Below, piece by piece: positions 28,680-37,017 of a DNA stretch of 64,000 bases. Both the position numbers and the translations under genes were made by a program. Every line of letters begins with the position of its first letter. Within the stretch, counting starts at the first letter, position 1. Source of the stretch: a virus; IMG/VR virus record IMGVR_UViG_3300037847_003323, positions 21,522-85,521 of that record; one strand, written 5' to 3'. The notes beneath the pieces are model-generated. The model searched no databases. It had not been told where the DNA came from and worked only from the letters and a program-made list of their open reading frames with translations.

Positions 28680-28687
28680 TATAAATA
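28680..28687 (+). promoter_or_regulatory. Late promoter TATAAATA upstream of gene 22
   Basis: Exact consensus, 36 bases before the gp22 start. A TTGACA lies at 28655-28660, but its 19-base spacing is too long for a good sigma70 promoter. Confidence 0.75.
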
Positions 28688-28723
28688 AATATAGATTTAA
28701 TACGGTAAAATCGGAGAGTTCAA

Positions 28724-29842
28724 ATGTCGCGTGACAAAAATTTACAAGAAATGGAAGCTGGCACTACGCAATCCAAAACTGCTGTAAACGCAAACGCTAA
28801 AGCAGGAGAGGCAATGGCAGGACTGACAGGTTCCACCCCAGGACAAACTGGTAGTTACGAAGATCTTGGAGGTCCTACCCCCGAGAACTACAGAACCGAT
28901 GACGATTCAGCAAAGCTGAAGACTCCCGGTGGCACCCTTAAGCAAGTTAAGGATGTAGTTAACAAAGGAGCAAAAGCTGCTATGCCCATGACAGGTAGTA
29001 AGGCATCCATGGAAGAGACTGAACTCGATACCGAAGAAACCATCGAAGAGGAAGAGGTAACAACTGACGAAGTAGTCGCTGAAGAAGAGACTACTGAAGA
29101 GGAAGTTGTTGCTGAATCTGAGTATGACATCGAAGAAGATGTCAATGCTCTTCTCGGTGGTGAAGAACTCTCCGAGGAATTCAAAGAGAAGGCAAAAACC
29201 ATCTTTGAAGCAGCAATCAATGCAAAGGTTGCATCTATTAAAGAAGAAATCGAAGCAAAGTATGCTGCTGCTCTTGACGAGCAAGTAGCAGAAGCTAAGG
29301 AAGAACTCGCAGAGCGTGTTGATTCCTACCTTGAGTATGTCTCTGACGAGTGGTTCAATGAGAACGCTCTTGCAGTCGAGGCAGGACTCAAGACTGAGAT
29401 GACTGAATCATTCCTTGGCGGAATGAAGAGTCTTTTTGAAGAACATTATGTAACAATCCCTGAAGATAAGTATGATGTACTTGAGAGTATGGTAGAAAAA
29501 CTTGATGATATGGAGACAAAACTCAACGAGCAAATCGAGAAGAATATCTCCCTCAACAAGCGTCTTTCTGAGTCGGTTGCTGATGGAATCCTGGATGAAG
29601 TCTCTGAAGGTCTTGCACAGACACAGAAAGAGAAGCTCGCGGCACTTTCCGAAGGTGTTGAGTTTGAAAGTGAAGAAGAATATCGTGAAAAACTGGAAAC
29701 CCTGAAGGAGTCGTATTTCTCTTCCAAGGTTCCTACCACTGCTAAGTCCGAAACCCTCTCCGAAGGTGTTGACACTGCACCCGTAACTCATTCTGGCGCA
29801 ATGGCTCACTATCTGAGAACCATGGGCAACATTAGTAAGTGA
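28724..29842 (+). CDS. 22: Prohead scaffolding protein gp22
   Basis: A 372-residue protein (T4 gp22: 269) that is strongly acidic and helical. A Glu/Thr/Val-rich region occupies about residues 95-135. Then comes a helical body (FEAAINAKVASIKEEIEAKY, YVSDEWFNENALAVEAGLKT), a region conserved in gp22. The C-terminal part (LDEVSEGLAQTQKEKLAALS) is also gp22-like. It is the core around which gp23 assembles and is degraded by gp21 during maturation. The unusual length comes from the acidic N-terminal third. Confidence 0.9.
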   Translation: MSRDKNLQEMEAGTTQSKTAVNANAKAGEAMAGLTGSTPGQTGSYEDLGGPTPENYRTDDDSAKLKTPGGTLKQVKDVVNKGAKAAMPMTGSKASMEETELDTEETIEEEEVTTDEVVAEEETTEEEVVAESEYDIEEDVNALLGGEELSEEFKEKAKTIFEAAINAKVASIKEEIEAKYAAALDEQVAEAKEELAERVDSYLEYVSDEWFNENALAVEAGLKTEMTESFLGGMKSLFEEHYVTIPEDKYDVLESMVEKLDDMETKLNEQIEKNISLNKRLSESVADGILDEVSEGLAQTQKEKLAALSEGVEFESEEEYREKLETLKESYFSSKVPTTAKSETLSEGVDTAPVTHSGAMAHYLRTMGNISK

Positions 29843-29862
29843 TTGAATTTAACATAATTCAA
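29843..29862. repeat. Inverted repeat in the leader of gene 23
   Basis: TTGAATT and AATTCAA flank a six-base loop, giving a seven-pair AT-only hairpin 40 bases before the capsid start. No T-tract suited to termination follows immediately. It may be a weak mRNA structure in the gp22-gp23 gap. Confidence 0.4.
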
Positions 29863-29901
29863 ACCCAATACAAACTTTTTTAACTATTTTAGGTAAAGCA
29901 A

Positions 29902-31323
29902 ATGTTCCAATCTGAGCATCTGCAGGAAAAGTGGGCACCTCTCCTCAACTATGAGGGACTCGATCCTATTAAGGATTCCCACAGAAAGGCAGTTACTGCC
30001 GTCCTGCTCGAAAACCAAGAAAAATTCATGCGTGAGCAGTCTGCCTTCAACGAAGGTGGAATGCTTATGGAAACCCCCACCAACGCTGCTAACGCTGCTG
30101 GTGCTGAAGGTGGTTTCGGTGGCGGTTCCGCTGCTGCTGGTCCTACCGCTGGTTTCGACCCCGTTCTGATTTCCTTAATCAGACGCTCCATGCCTAACCT
30201 GATCGCATACGATCTGGCTGGAGTTCAACCAATGAGCGGTCCTACTGGACTCATCTTCGCAATGCGTTCCCGCTATCAGAATCAGAGCGGTTCGGAAACC
30301 TTCTATGATGAAGTCGATTCCGCATTCTCTGGACAGGACTTCGGACGCGATCAAGAAGGCGGCTTCACCGATGGTGCAGCTGGTATGGGTACAACCAGTC
30401 AGTCTGGTTCCAACCCCGCTGTCCTGAACCCAACTGGTACTGCATCCTCCATCGGTTACAACGTTGGACAAGGGATGGTAACTGGTGATGCTGAGAACCT
30501 GAACACAGGTGCTAATGCATTCAACCAGATGGCGTTCTCTATCGAGAAAGTCACCGTTACCGCTAAGTCCAGAGCACTCAAAGCTGAGTACTCCTTGGAA
30601 CTGGCACAGGATCTGAAGGCAATCCACGGATTGAACGCTGAAGCAGAACTCGCTAACATCCTTAGCACTGAGATTCTTGCTGAAATCAACCGTGAAGTCA
30701 TCAGAACCATCTACAAGGTTGCTGAGCAAGGTGCTGTACAAAACACCGCTACCGCTGGCGTCTTCGACTTAGACGTTGACTCTAACGGCAGATGGAGTGT
30801 TGAGAAGTTCAAGGGACTCCTGTTCCAAATCGAGAGAGATGCGAACGCTATCGCACAAAGAACTCGTAGAGGAAAGGGCAACATCATCCTGTGTTCCGCA
30901 GACGTAGCATCTGCACTCACCATGGCTGGTGTTCTGGATTACACCCCTGCACTCAACGCTAACCTCACCGTCGATGACACTGGTAACACCTTCGCAGGTG
31001 TCCTGCAAGGTAAGTACAGAGTCTACATCGATCCTTATGCTGCTAACCTGACTTCTGGCAACGGAACTCCTGGTAACCAGTATTACGTCGTCGGTTATAA
31101 GGGTACTTCTCCTTATGACGCTGGTATCTTCTACTGCCCATACGTTCCTCTTCAGATGGTTCGTGCAGTTGGAGAGAACTCCTTCCAGCCCAAGATTGGC
31201 TTCAAGACTCGTTACGGTCTTGTTGCTAACCCATTCGCTGAAGGAACCAACCAGGGACTCGGCGCTCTGCACATCAACGCAAACCGTTACTACAGACGAG
31301 TTGCTGTTAAGAACCTCATGTGA
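29902..31323 (+). CDS. 23: Major capsid protein gp23
   Basis: A 473-residue protein (T4 gp23: 521), recognised by EHLQEKWAPLLNYEGLDPIK, DLAGVQPMSGPTGLIFAMRS, VEKFKGLLFQIERDANAIAQ and GNQYYVVGYKGTSPYDAGIF. The N-terminal 65 or so residues form the part that T4 gp21 removes. Codon use is biased to C-ending codons, fitting extreme expression. No TATAAATA is visible in the 59-base gap, so transcription may come from the gene 22 promoter. A strong terminator follows. Confidence 0.97.
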   Translation: MFQSEHLQEKWAPLLNYEGLDPIKDSHRKAVTAVLLENQEKFMREQSAFNEGGMLMETPTNAANAAGAEGGFGGGSAAAGPTAGFDPVLISLIRRSMPNLIAYDLAGVQPMSGPTGLIFAMRSRYQNQSGSETFYDEVDSAFSGQDFGRDQEGGFTDGAAGMGTTSQSGSNPAVLNPTGTASSIGYNVGQGMVTGDAENLNTGANAFNQMAFSIEKVTVTAKSRALKAEYSLELAQDLKAIHGLNAEAELANILSTEILAEINREVIRTIYKVAEQGAVQNTATAGVFDLDVDSNGRWSVEKFKGLLFQIERDANAIAQRTRRGKGNIILCSADVASALTMAGVLDYTPALNANLTVDDTGNTFAGVLQGKYRVYIDPYAANLTSGNGTPGNQYYVVGYKGTSPYDAGIFYCPYVPLQMVRAVGENSFQPKIGFKTRYGLVANPFAEGTNQGLGALHINANRYYRRVAVKNLM

Positions 31324-31352
31324 TATAATTTCCTTACGTGTGAAGGAAGTGC

Positions 31353-31381
31353 AAGGGGAGTCTTCGGACTCCCCTTTTTTT
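31353..31381 (+). terminator. Intrinsic terminator after gene 23
   Basis: Ten-pair stem AAGGGGAGTC / GACTCCCCTT around a TTCG tetraloop, followed by a run of T to 31381. This is a near-ideal rho-independent terminator closing the capsid unit. Confidence 0.93.
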
Positions 31382-31382
31382 A

Positions 31383-31390
31383 TCTAAATA
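31383..31390 (+). promoter_or_regulatory. Late-promoter-like TCTAAATA after the gp23 terminator
   Basis: CTAAATA core directly after the terminator T-run and 15 bases before the next start. A new late transcript would be needed here. Confidence 0.45.
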
Positions 31391-31404
31391 ACTAGAAAGG
31401 ATAA

Positions 31405-31953
31405 ATGACTGCCACCAGAAGCCCATATGATAATCAGGTAGAAAATAGGAATTTTCTATCACCTCAAGGTTTTAAATTAACCTTGAACAGGGCACCTAAA
31501 GTAGCGTTTTTAGGTAATAGTGCAAACATCCCATCAATGCAATTGGGTATTGCTGAACAACCAACCTACCTGAAAAACATTCCTCAACCAGGTGACAAAA
31601 TTACATTTGAAGATTTCACCTTCCGTTTTTTGGTAGATGAAAATTTAGAGAACTACAAAGAGATTTTCAACTGGATTCGTGGACTAGGATATCCAGAAAC
31701 TCTAGATGAAATTATTCAACTGCAGAAAGAGGAAGTTAATGATTTCAATCAACCAATCAAATCTCTTTTGAATATTGTGTCCGATGGAACTTTACAAGTT
31801 CTTGGAAGCAGTTATAATACAGTTATGAAAGTCAAGTTCAAAGACTTATTTCCTTACAGTCTGTCAGCATTAGATTTTGATGCTACTAGTGAGGACTATC
31901 AATACTTTACCGCTGAGGTATCTTTCAAGTATACTATATACGATATTGACTAA
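31405..31953 (+). CDS. Tail-tube-like structural protein (possible gp3-position tail completion protein)
   Basis: A 182-residue protein. The segment IPSMQLGIAEQPTYLKNIPQ, followed by PGDKITFEDFTFRFLVDENL and NYKEIFNWIRGLG, parallels the gp19 pattern (IP...F, then RTFDEWTVTVINDEDF, then a helix with EQWMNGI). It therefore probably has the tail-tube fold. From memory, cyanomyovirus annotations place a tail completion protein called gp3 after gene 23; I cannot confirm that assignment from sequence. AAAGGA precedes the ATG. Confidence 0.72.
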   Translation: MTATRSPYDNQVENRNFLSPQGFKLTLNRAPKVAFLGNSANIPSMQLGIAEQPTYLKNIPQPGDKITFEDFTFRFLVDENLENYKEIFNWIRGLGYPETLDEIIQLQKEEVNDFNQPIKSLLNIVSDGTLQVLGSSYNTVMKVKFKDLFPYSLSALDFDATSEDYQYFTAEVSFKYTIYDID

Positions 31954-31958
31954 CATTT

Positions 31959-32393
31959 ATGATTGATCTTGATAAACTTCAAGAGATGTGGGAGAAAGAC
32001 TCAAAGATTGACATGGATAATCTACACAATGAGTCTACTAACATTCCCTCACTTCACGCGAAGTATTTTGAATTATACAATACCATCTTTCTAATGAGAA
32101 AGAAGGCAGAACAGCAGAAGAAAAATATTCGACACGAACGGTATGAATACTTCAGTGGTAAAGCAGATCCTGATGTATACATAGAGAACCCGTTTCCTAA
32201 AAAAATTCGCGACAAGGACACAATGCAGAAGTACCTTGACGCTGACGAAAAATTGTCTACAGTGTGTTTGAAGATAGACTACTACGAAACGATGTTAGTA
32301 TACATTGAAAGTATTCTAAAACAAATTACTAACCGCACTTATCAAATTAAGAACGCAATCGAATTTATGAGATTTAACGCAGGACTAGGATGA
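31959..32393 (+). CDS. uvsY: Recombination mediator UvsY
   Basis: A 144-residue helical protein aligned over its length with T4 UvsY (137). Shared features are the start (IDLDKLQEMWEKDSKIDMDN), the central ERYEYFSGKADPD (T4 LDYYSGRGDGD), LSADKD-like DADEKLSTV, and the C-terminus AIEFMRFNAG (T4 IQDMRAFEAG). UvsY loads UvsX onto gp32-coated single strands. Its start is five bases after the tail-tube-like gene, marking the move from structural to recombination genes. Confidence 0.92.
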   Translation: MIDLDKLQEMWEKDSKIDMDNLHNESTNIPSLHAKYFELYNTIFLMRKKAEQQKKNIRHERYEYFSGKADPDVYIENPFPKKIRDKDTMQKYLDADEKLSTVCLKIDYYETMLVYIESILKQITNRTYQIKNAIEFMRFNAGLG

Positions 32394-32608
32394 TGAATGA
32401 CGACTTAATTTTTCAAAATGAAGAGTTCGATGAGAATATTCCTTACATATCTCTTGACTTGGGTATCGAAGACATTTCCCTCATCACAGAATCAGTTAGA
32501 GATGCAGCAAAGAACTGCCACCACGATTCAGATAAAAAAGAAAGTCTTGAAACCTTGGATGGTTTTTTAACAAGAATTATGCTCGAATACCGTTTTAGAG
32601 TCGAATAA
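32390..32608 (+). CDS. Small acidic protein, paralogue of the next gene
   Basis: A 72-residue protein that overlaps the uvsY stop; ATG 32390, 32393 and 32397 compete. The core is a strand plus helix (YISLDLGIEDISLITESVRD), a linker, and a final helix ending RIMLEYRFRVE. The next gene ends RIMLEYKFTEM with the same spacing, so the two are tandem duplicates. The function is unknown. It may form small complexes with the recombination proteins encoded around it. Confidence 0.75.
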   Translation: MMNDDLIFQNEEFDENIPYISLDLGIEDISLITESVRDAAKNCHHDSDKKESLETLDGFLTRIMLEYRFRVE

Positions 32609-32802
32609 TGGAAAAGGAAGAACCAGATTATACAGTTGGTTTAACTATTCAGGATGTTCGTCTTTTACACCATTGTGTCATGAAGAGGATTGAAACCTGG
32701 GAGGGTTCTCCTGCTAGACACCCTATGGAACAAGAACATTTGTGGTATCTGCGTGACTCATTGCAGAGAATCATGCTAGAATATAAGTTTACTGAAATGT
32801 AA
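32608..32802 (+). CDS. Small protein, paralogue of the preceding gene
   Basis: A 64-residue protein (YTVGLTIQDVRLLHHCVMKR, then EHLWYLRDSLQRIMLEYKF). It shares the strand-helix-helix layout and closing motif with the 72-residue protein it overlaps. No catalytic residues are evident. Confidence 0.75.
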   Translation: MEKEEPDYTVGLTIQDVRLLHHCVMKRIETWEGSPARHPMEQEHLWYLRDSLQRIMLEYKFTEM

Positions 32803-32803
32803 T

Positions 32804-33442
32804 ATGATTGAAGAAGATATTAAAGCAGTATTTCCAAATGAACTTGGTTGGTTAGAAGCCAAGTTAAAGGATGAAGCCATTGAATATCTTTGGAAAACAG
32901 TTGACAAATATAAACAGACAACAGACTTTAGAAAGAAACTTGCAGGCAACCTCTCTAATAGTTGGTTGATGGAAGATGAGAATGACTGGTTTTGGTTAAA
33001 TGTTTTAGAACCTCTTTGCCATCAATACGCAGGAACTTTTCAAAATATGGGAAATGAAGTTCCCGTTAATCATAGACATCCATACAAACTGAATAGTTTT
33101 TGGGTTAACTATCAAAGAGAACATGAGTTCAACCCATATCATATTCATAATGCTGCAGTATATTCTTTTGTAGTTTGGATGCAAATTCCAACAGATTGGA
33201 GAGAGCAGCATAAGTTAGAGCATTCTGCTTACACTAACGATCAGGCATCATCTAACTTTGTTTTCTATCCTCAAGATATTTTAGGTAGAGTAAATCCAAA
33301 ATCATACTATCTGGATAAAAATAGTGAGGGAACTATTTTGTTTTTCCCCGCACAATTGCCACATGCAGTTCATCCATTCTTCAATTGTAAGGAAGATAGA
33401 ATTACAATTTCAGGTAATATTGCACTAGACACTGCTCCATAA
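32804..33442 (+). CDS. 2OG-Fe(II) oxygenase-like protein 1 (HxH type)
   Basis: A 212-residue protein of the double-stranded beta-helix oxygenase type. NPYHIHNAAVYSFVVWMQIP supplies the first metal ligands. GTILFFPAQLPHAVHPF supplies the distal His, and DRITISGNIAL the Arg that would bind 2-oxoglutarate. The arrangement matches the putative oxygenase group with H-x-H, then FPS/A-x-L-x-H, then R-x-S-x-(S)-x-N. The substrate is unknown. It lies between the small paralogues and uvsW. Its stop codon sits inside a CATAAATA element. Confidence 0.78.
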   Translation: MIEEDIKAVFPNELGWLEAKLKDEAIEYLWKTVDKYKQTTDFRKKLAGNLSNSWLMEDENDWFWLNVLEPLCHQYAGTFQNMGNEVPVNHRHPYKLNSFWVNYQREHEFNPYHIHNAAVYSFVVWMQIPTDWREQHKLEHSAYTNDQASSNFVFYPQDILGRVNPKSYYLDKNSEGTILFFPAQLPHAVHPFFNCKEDRITISGNIALDTAP

Positions 33443-33445
33443 ATA
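33438..33445 (+). promoter_or_regulatory. Late-promoter-like CATAAATA before uvsW
   Basis: Seven of eight positions match TATAAATA; it includes the TAA stop of the oxygenase gene. The uvsW GTG start is 21 bases downstream. Confidence 0.5.
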
Positions 33446-33466
33446 TTCACAGATGAATGGATCTAT

Positions 33467-34942
33467 GTGATTGACACGACTGCAAATCTTGTTATTTCAA
33501 AATCCAACGAAGTATTTTTAAAAATCAATACTGAACCTCATATTGAATACGAACTTAGAGATCACTTTAAGTTTGAGGTTCCTAATGCAAAATTTATGCC
33601 ACAGTACCGTGGTAGAAATTGGAACGGAGAGATTCATCTTTTTGATATGCGTTCCAAACAAATCTACGTCGGACTGTTAGATAAGATTGTATCCTTCTGC
33701 AAGAACTATGGATACAGTTATAAGTTTGAGGAAAACAAATATTATGGCACTCCTTATGAGGAGAACGAACACATCTCAGAAGAGGGTGTCAAGGATTATA
33801 TGCATTCCATTTGTGCTCATACTCCCAGGAAGTACCAAGTTGAGGGAGTATACGGTGCCCTAAAGCATAATAGAAAACTATTGATATCTCCCACTGCTTC
33901 TGGCAAATCGTTGATGATTTATTCTCTCGTAAGATACTACGTTGACAAAGGAGAAAAAATCCTTCTAGTTGTTCCAACGACATCTCTTGTAGAACAGATG
34001 TATAAAGATTTTCTTGATTATGGTTGGGACGCTGAGTCATACTGTCACCGTATCTATTCTGGTAGAGAAAAAAGTAATGATGCTCCAGTGACAATTACAA
34101 CTTGGCAGTCCGTATATAAACTAGAACGTTCTTTCTTTGAAGACTATGGTTGCATTATAGGCGATGAAGCACATTTATTCAAGTCCAAGTCATTGATTAA
34201 CATCATGACTAAACTTCATCATGCAAAGTATCGATTTGGTTTCACTGGAACACTAGACGGCACACAGACGCATAAATGGGTGTTAGAGGGACTGTTTGGA
34301 CCGTCATACAAGGTAACTAGAACTGATGAGTTGATGAGACAAGGACACTTGTCACAACTTGATATTCAATGTCTTGTACTTAAACATCCACCACAAACGT
34401 TTGACACTTATGAGGATGAGATACAGTATTTAATCTCTCACGAACAACGCAATAAATTTATTACTAATCTTTCTCTAGATTTGAAAGGTAACACTCTCAT
34501 ACTCTTCGCTAGAGTCGAAGCACATGGGGCAGTGTTGTATGATTTAATAAATAAAAAGAAACATGATACTCGTAAATTATTTTTTGTACATGGCGGAGTA
34601 GACGCAGAAGAAAGGGAACAAGTAAGAGAAATCACAGAACGAGAATCCAACGCTATCATCGTTGCCTCTTATGGAACTTTTTCTACAGGTATCAATATTA
34701 AAAACCTCCATAACGTTATCTTTGCCTCTCCAAGTAAGTCAAGAATCCGTAATCTTCAAAGTATTGGACGAGTTCTTAGAAAAGGAAAAGACAAAGTAAA
34801 AGCAACTCTGTACGACATCTCTGATGATTGTTCAACCAAGTCCAGACGTAACTACACACTAAATCACTTTATCGAAAGGATTAAAACCTATAACGAAGAA
34901 AAATTTAATTATGAGATAATCACTATCCAACTAAAAAAATGA
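33467..34942 (+). CDS. uvsW: RNA-DNA / DNA helicase UvsW (GTG start)
   Basis: A 491-residue superfamily 2 helicase (T4 UvsW about 500). The N-terminal DNA-binding part contains FMPQYRGRNWNGEIHLFD. Helicase motifs are LLISPTASGKSLMIYS (Walker A, residues about 140-155), GDEAHLF (motif II), FGFTGTLDGT (III), IVASYGTFSTGINIKNL (V) and QSIGRVLRKGKDK (VI). It unwinds R-loops and branches forks, moving the phage from origin to recombination-dependent replication. No in-frame ATG lies nearby upstream, so the GTG at 33467 is the start. Confidence 0.94.
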   Translation: MIDTTANLVISKSNEVFLKINTEPHIEYELRDHFKFEVPNAKFMPQYRGRNWNGEIHLFDMRSKQIYVGLLDKIVSFCKNYGYSYKFEENKYYGTPYEENEHISEEGVKDYMHSICAHTPRKYQVEGVYGALKHNRKLLISPTASGKSLMIYSLVRYYVDKGEKILLVVPTTSLVEQMYKDFLDYGWDAESYCHRIYSGREKSNDAPVTITTWQSVYKLERSFFEDYGCIIGDEAHLFKSKSLINIMTKLHHAKYRFGFTGTLDGTQTHKWVLEGLFGPSYKVTRTDELMRQGHLSQLDIQCLVLKHPPQTFDTYEDEIQYLISHEQRNKFITNLSLDLKGNTLILFARVEAHGAVLYDLINKKKHDTRKLFFVHGGVDAEEREQVREITERESNAIIVASYGTFSTGINIKNLHNVIFASPSKSRIRNLQSIGRVLRKGKDKVKATLYDISDDCSTKSRRNYTLNHFIERIKTYNEEKFNYEIITIQLKK

Positions 34943-35331
34943 TGGAAGACGACTTTTATGCAACTATTAAACTTAAAACTGGTGAAGAACTCTTCTGTAA
35001 AGTAGCAGCAGAAGTAGAAGATGATAGAACGATGTTAGTCGTTTCTAATCCAATCATCATTCAAGAAGTAAAAGGAAAGATGGGAGTCATGGGTTACAAG
35101 ATGGAACCCTGGCTAAAGACAACTAATGAAGATATGTTTATCATCAACATGGTTGATGTTCTTACGATGTCTGAATCTTCAGATATTGAAATGATATTCA
35201 TGTATCAACATTATGTTAATACAAATGAAAGCAGACAGAAAGGTTCTCCAGAACTCAATCGAAAGATGGGTTATCTAGGAAAAGTAAATGATACTAAAGA
35301 ATTACTTGAAAAGATATATAAAAACTCTTAG
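34939..35331 (+). CDS. Sm-like small beta protein A
   Basis: A 130-residue protein opening with a strand pattern (FYATIKLKTGEELFCKVAAE) and a second part (MLVVSNPIIIQEV, MGYKMEPWLKTTNEDMFIIN, VDVLTMSE). The order TGEE, then a strand ending in NPxxI, then PWL and DDMF/NEDMF, then a terminal VLTxSE, also occurs in the two proteins before gp43. A cyanophage-derived Sm-like protein has been described structurally, as I recall, and this family may be it. It would bind RNA as a ring. The assignment is by pattern only. Confidence 0.65.
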   Translation: MMEDDFYATIKLKTGEELFCKVAAEVEDDRTMLVVSNPIIIQEVKGKMGVMGYKMEPWLKTTNEDMFIINMVDVLTMSESSDIEMIFMYQHYVNTNESRQKGSPELNRKMGYLGKVNDTKELLEKIYKNS

Positions 35332-35386
35332 TAGCTAGATCTGTCTCTTTAACCCCAACAAAGGTATTCTACTTGTTATACAGAAC

Positions 35387-35415
35387 TTGTCAAGTGTTAC
35401 CTTAGATGATATAAT
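35387..35415 (+). promoter_or_regulatory. Sigma70-type promoter for gene 55
   Basis: TTGTCA (35387-35392), a 17-base spacer, and TATAAT (35410-35415) lie in the 109-base gap before gene 55. The match to the host vegetative consensus is close, so the late sigma factor is probably made early from the host polymerase. Confidence 0.82.
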
Positions 35416-35440
35416 CTATACATAGTGATGAGATAGCGTT

Positions 35441-35977
35441 ATGATTACTCCAGGTATGACAAGAAGAAAGAAATCAGAACACTACGTCAATAACAAAGAG
35501 TTTCTTGCTGCCTTGGTAGAATATCGTAATGATGTAGAAAGAACTTTTATTCAGAAGTTTGGTAGAGAACCAACGAAAGAAGACAGAGGCAGCAAGTGGG
35601 ACACTAAACCTCCCATCCCTCGCTACATTGGAGAGTGTTTCCTAAAGATTGCTAACCACCTGTCATTCAAACCAAACTTTGTTAACTACATGTTCAAGGA
35701 GGACATGATTTCTGATGGAATCGAAAATTGCGTTCTCTACATTCATAATTTTAATCCTGAGAAATCCCAAAATCCTTTTGCTTACTTTACGCAAATCATT
35801 CATTATGCGTTTCTCCGCAGAATCCAAAGAGAGAAAAAGCAACTAGAAATCAAGAGCAAGATTATTGAACGCTCTGGATATAGTGAGGTGTTTGACGACA
35901 ACAATACTCTTGACGGATCGAACTATTCTGATTACAATAGCATCAAGGATAATGTTCACGCAAAATTGCGGTATTGA
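35441..35977 (+). CDS. 55: Late-transcription sigma factor gp55
   Basis: A 178-residue protein (T4 gp55: 185). A basic N-terminus (MTRRKKSEHYVNNKEFLAAL) and the sigma region 2-like core (PPIPRYIGECFLKIANHLSF, NPFAYFTQIIHYAFLRRIQR) are as in cyanophage gp55. The FAYF..I...FLRRI helix corresponds to the -10-recognising helix. It directs host polymerase to TATAAATA promoters, many of which are seen here. The gene has its own host-type promoter and is followed by gene 47 with a TGATG overlap. Confidence 0.92.
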   Translation: MITPGMTRRKKSEHYVNNKEFLAALVEYRNDVERTFIQKFGREPTKEDRGSKWDTKPPIPRYIGECFLKIANHLSFKPNFVNYMFKEDMISDGIENCVLYIHNFNPEKSQNPFAYFTQIIHYAFLRRIQREKKQLEIKSKIIERSGYSEVFDDNNTLDGSNYSDYNSIKDNVHAKLRY

Positions 35978-37017
35978 TGAAGATAGCAATCATCACAGAT
36001 CAACACTTTGGTGCTCGTAAGAATTCCAAACTGTTTCACGATTACTTTTTAAAATTCTACAACGATATCTTCTTCCCTTATTTGGAGGAACATGGTATCA
36101 CTACGATTGTAGACATGGGTGATACCTTTGACAGTCGCAAGGGTATCGACTTTTCTGCATTGTCCTGGGCAAAAAACAATTACTACGATCGTCTTGCGGA
36201 TATGGGAATTCATATCCATACGATTGTTGGAAATCATACAGCATATTATAAGAATACAAACGAAGTCAATGCCGTCGATTTGCTTCTTCGTGAGTATGAT
36301 AATGTAACCACCTATTCTAAAGCAACGGAAGTTGTGATAGATAAGTTAAATGTATTGTTCATTCCATGGATAAATCAGGAAAATGAAGAAGAAACTCTCA
36401 AACTTATTCAAAGTACAACTAGCTCGTGCGCGATGGGGCACCTTGAACTCACAGGATTTAGAGCTCATCGTGGGTGCATCATGGATCATGGTATGTCGAG
36501 CATGTTATTTGAGAAGTTCAGCCATGTCTTCAGCGGTCACTACCACACTAGATCGGATGATGGACGGATCTATTACTTGGGAAATCCGTATGAAATGTTC
36601 TGGAACGATGTCGGTGATAGGAGAGGATTCACCATCTTTGACACAGAGACTCTTGAACATTTTCATGTAGATAATCCTTATAGGATGTTCTACAACGTCT
36701 ACTATGAAGACACTCCACATCAAATGTTTGATGTTAGTGAGTTCAATGACAAGATTGTCAAAGTTATTGTTCGCAAGAAGTCTGATAGTAAGAAGTTTGA
36801 AAAGTTCATTGACAAACTGTACGCTGCAGGTGTGTCTGACTTGAAGATTGTGGAAAACTTCCAAGTCATTGATGATGAGTCATTTGAAGCATTTGAATCA
36901 GAAGACACTCTCTCAATTCTTAATAGGTATATTGAGGAGGCAGAGTTTACTCTTGATAAGGCAAAACTACAAAACTTTGTACGAAGTGTCTATCAAGAGG
37001 CATGTGAACTGGTGTAA
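35977..37017 (+). CDS. 47: Recombination endonuclease subunit gp47 (Mre11-like)
   Basis: A 346-residue metallophosphoesterase (T4 gp47: 339). Metal-binding motifs appear in order: TDQHFGAR, DMGDTFDSRK, VGNHTAYYKN, AMGHLEL and FSGHYHTRS. With gp46 it resects double-strand ends for recombination-dependent replication. ATG 35977 overlaps the gp55 TGA; a TTG three bases earlier is in frame but less likely. The C-terminal 100 residues form the capping part. Confidence 0.94.
   Translation: MKIAIITDQHFGARKNSKLFHDYFLKFYNDIFFPYLEEHGITTIVDMGDTFDSRKGIDFSALSWAKNNYYDRLADMGIHIHTIVGNHTAYYKNTNEVNAVDLLLREYDNVTTYSKATEVVIDKLNVLFIPWINQENEEETLKLIQSTTSSCAMGHLELTGFRAHRGCIMDHGMSSMLFEKFSHVFSGHYHTRSDDGRIYYLGNPYEMFWNDVGDRRGFTIFDTETLEHFHVDNPYRMFYNVYYEDTPHQMFDVSEFNDKIVKVIVRKKSDSKKFEKFIDKLYAAGVSDLKIVENFQVIDDESFEAFESEDTLSILNRYIEEAEFTLDKAKLQNFVRSVYQEACELV

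Noticed and set aside
28655-28685. TTGACA plus TATAAA before gene 22 as a sigma70 promoter
   Set aside because: The spacer is 19 bases and the -10 coincides with an exact late promoter, which explains it better.
34549-34562. AATAAATA inside uvsW and a similar copy near 16225 inside the fibre gene
   Set aside because: Both are deep inside coding regions with no gene start downstream at a suitable distance.
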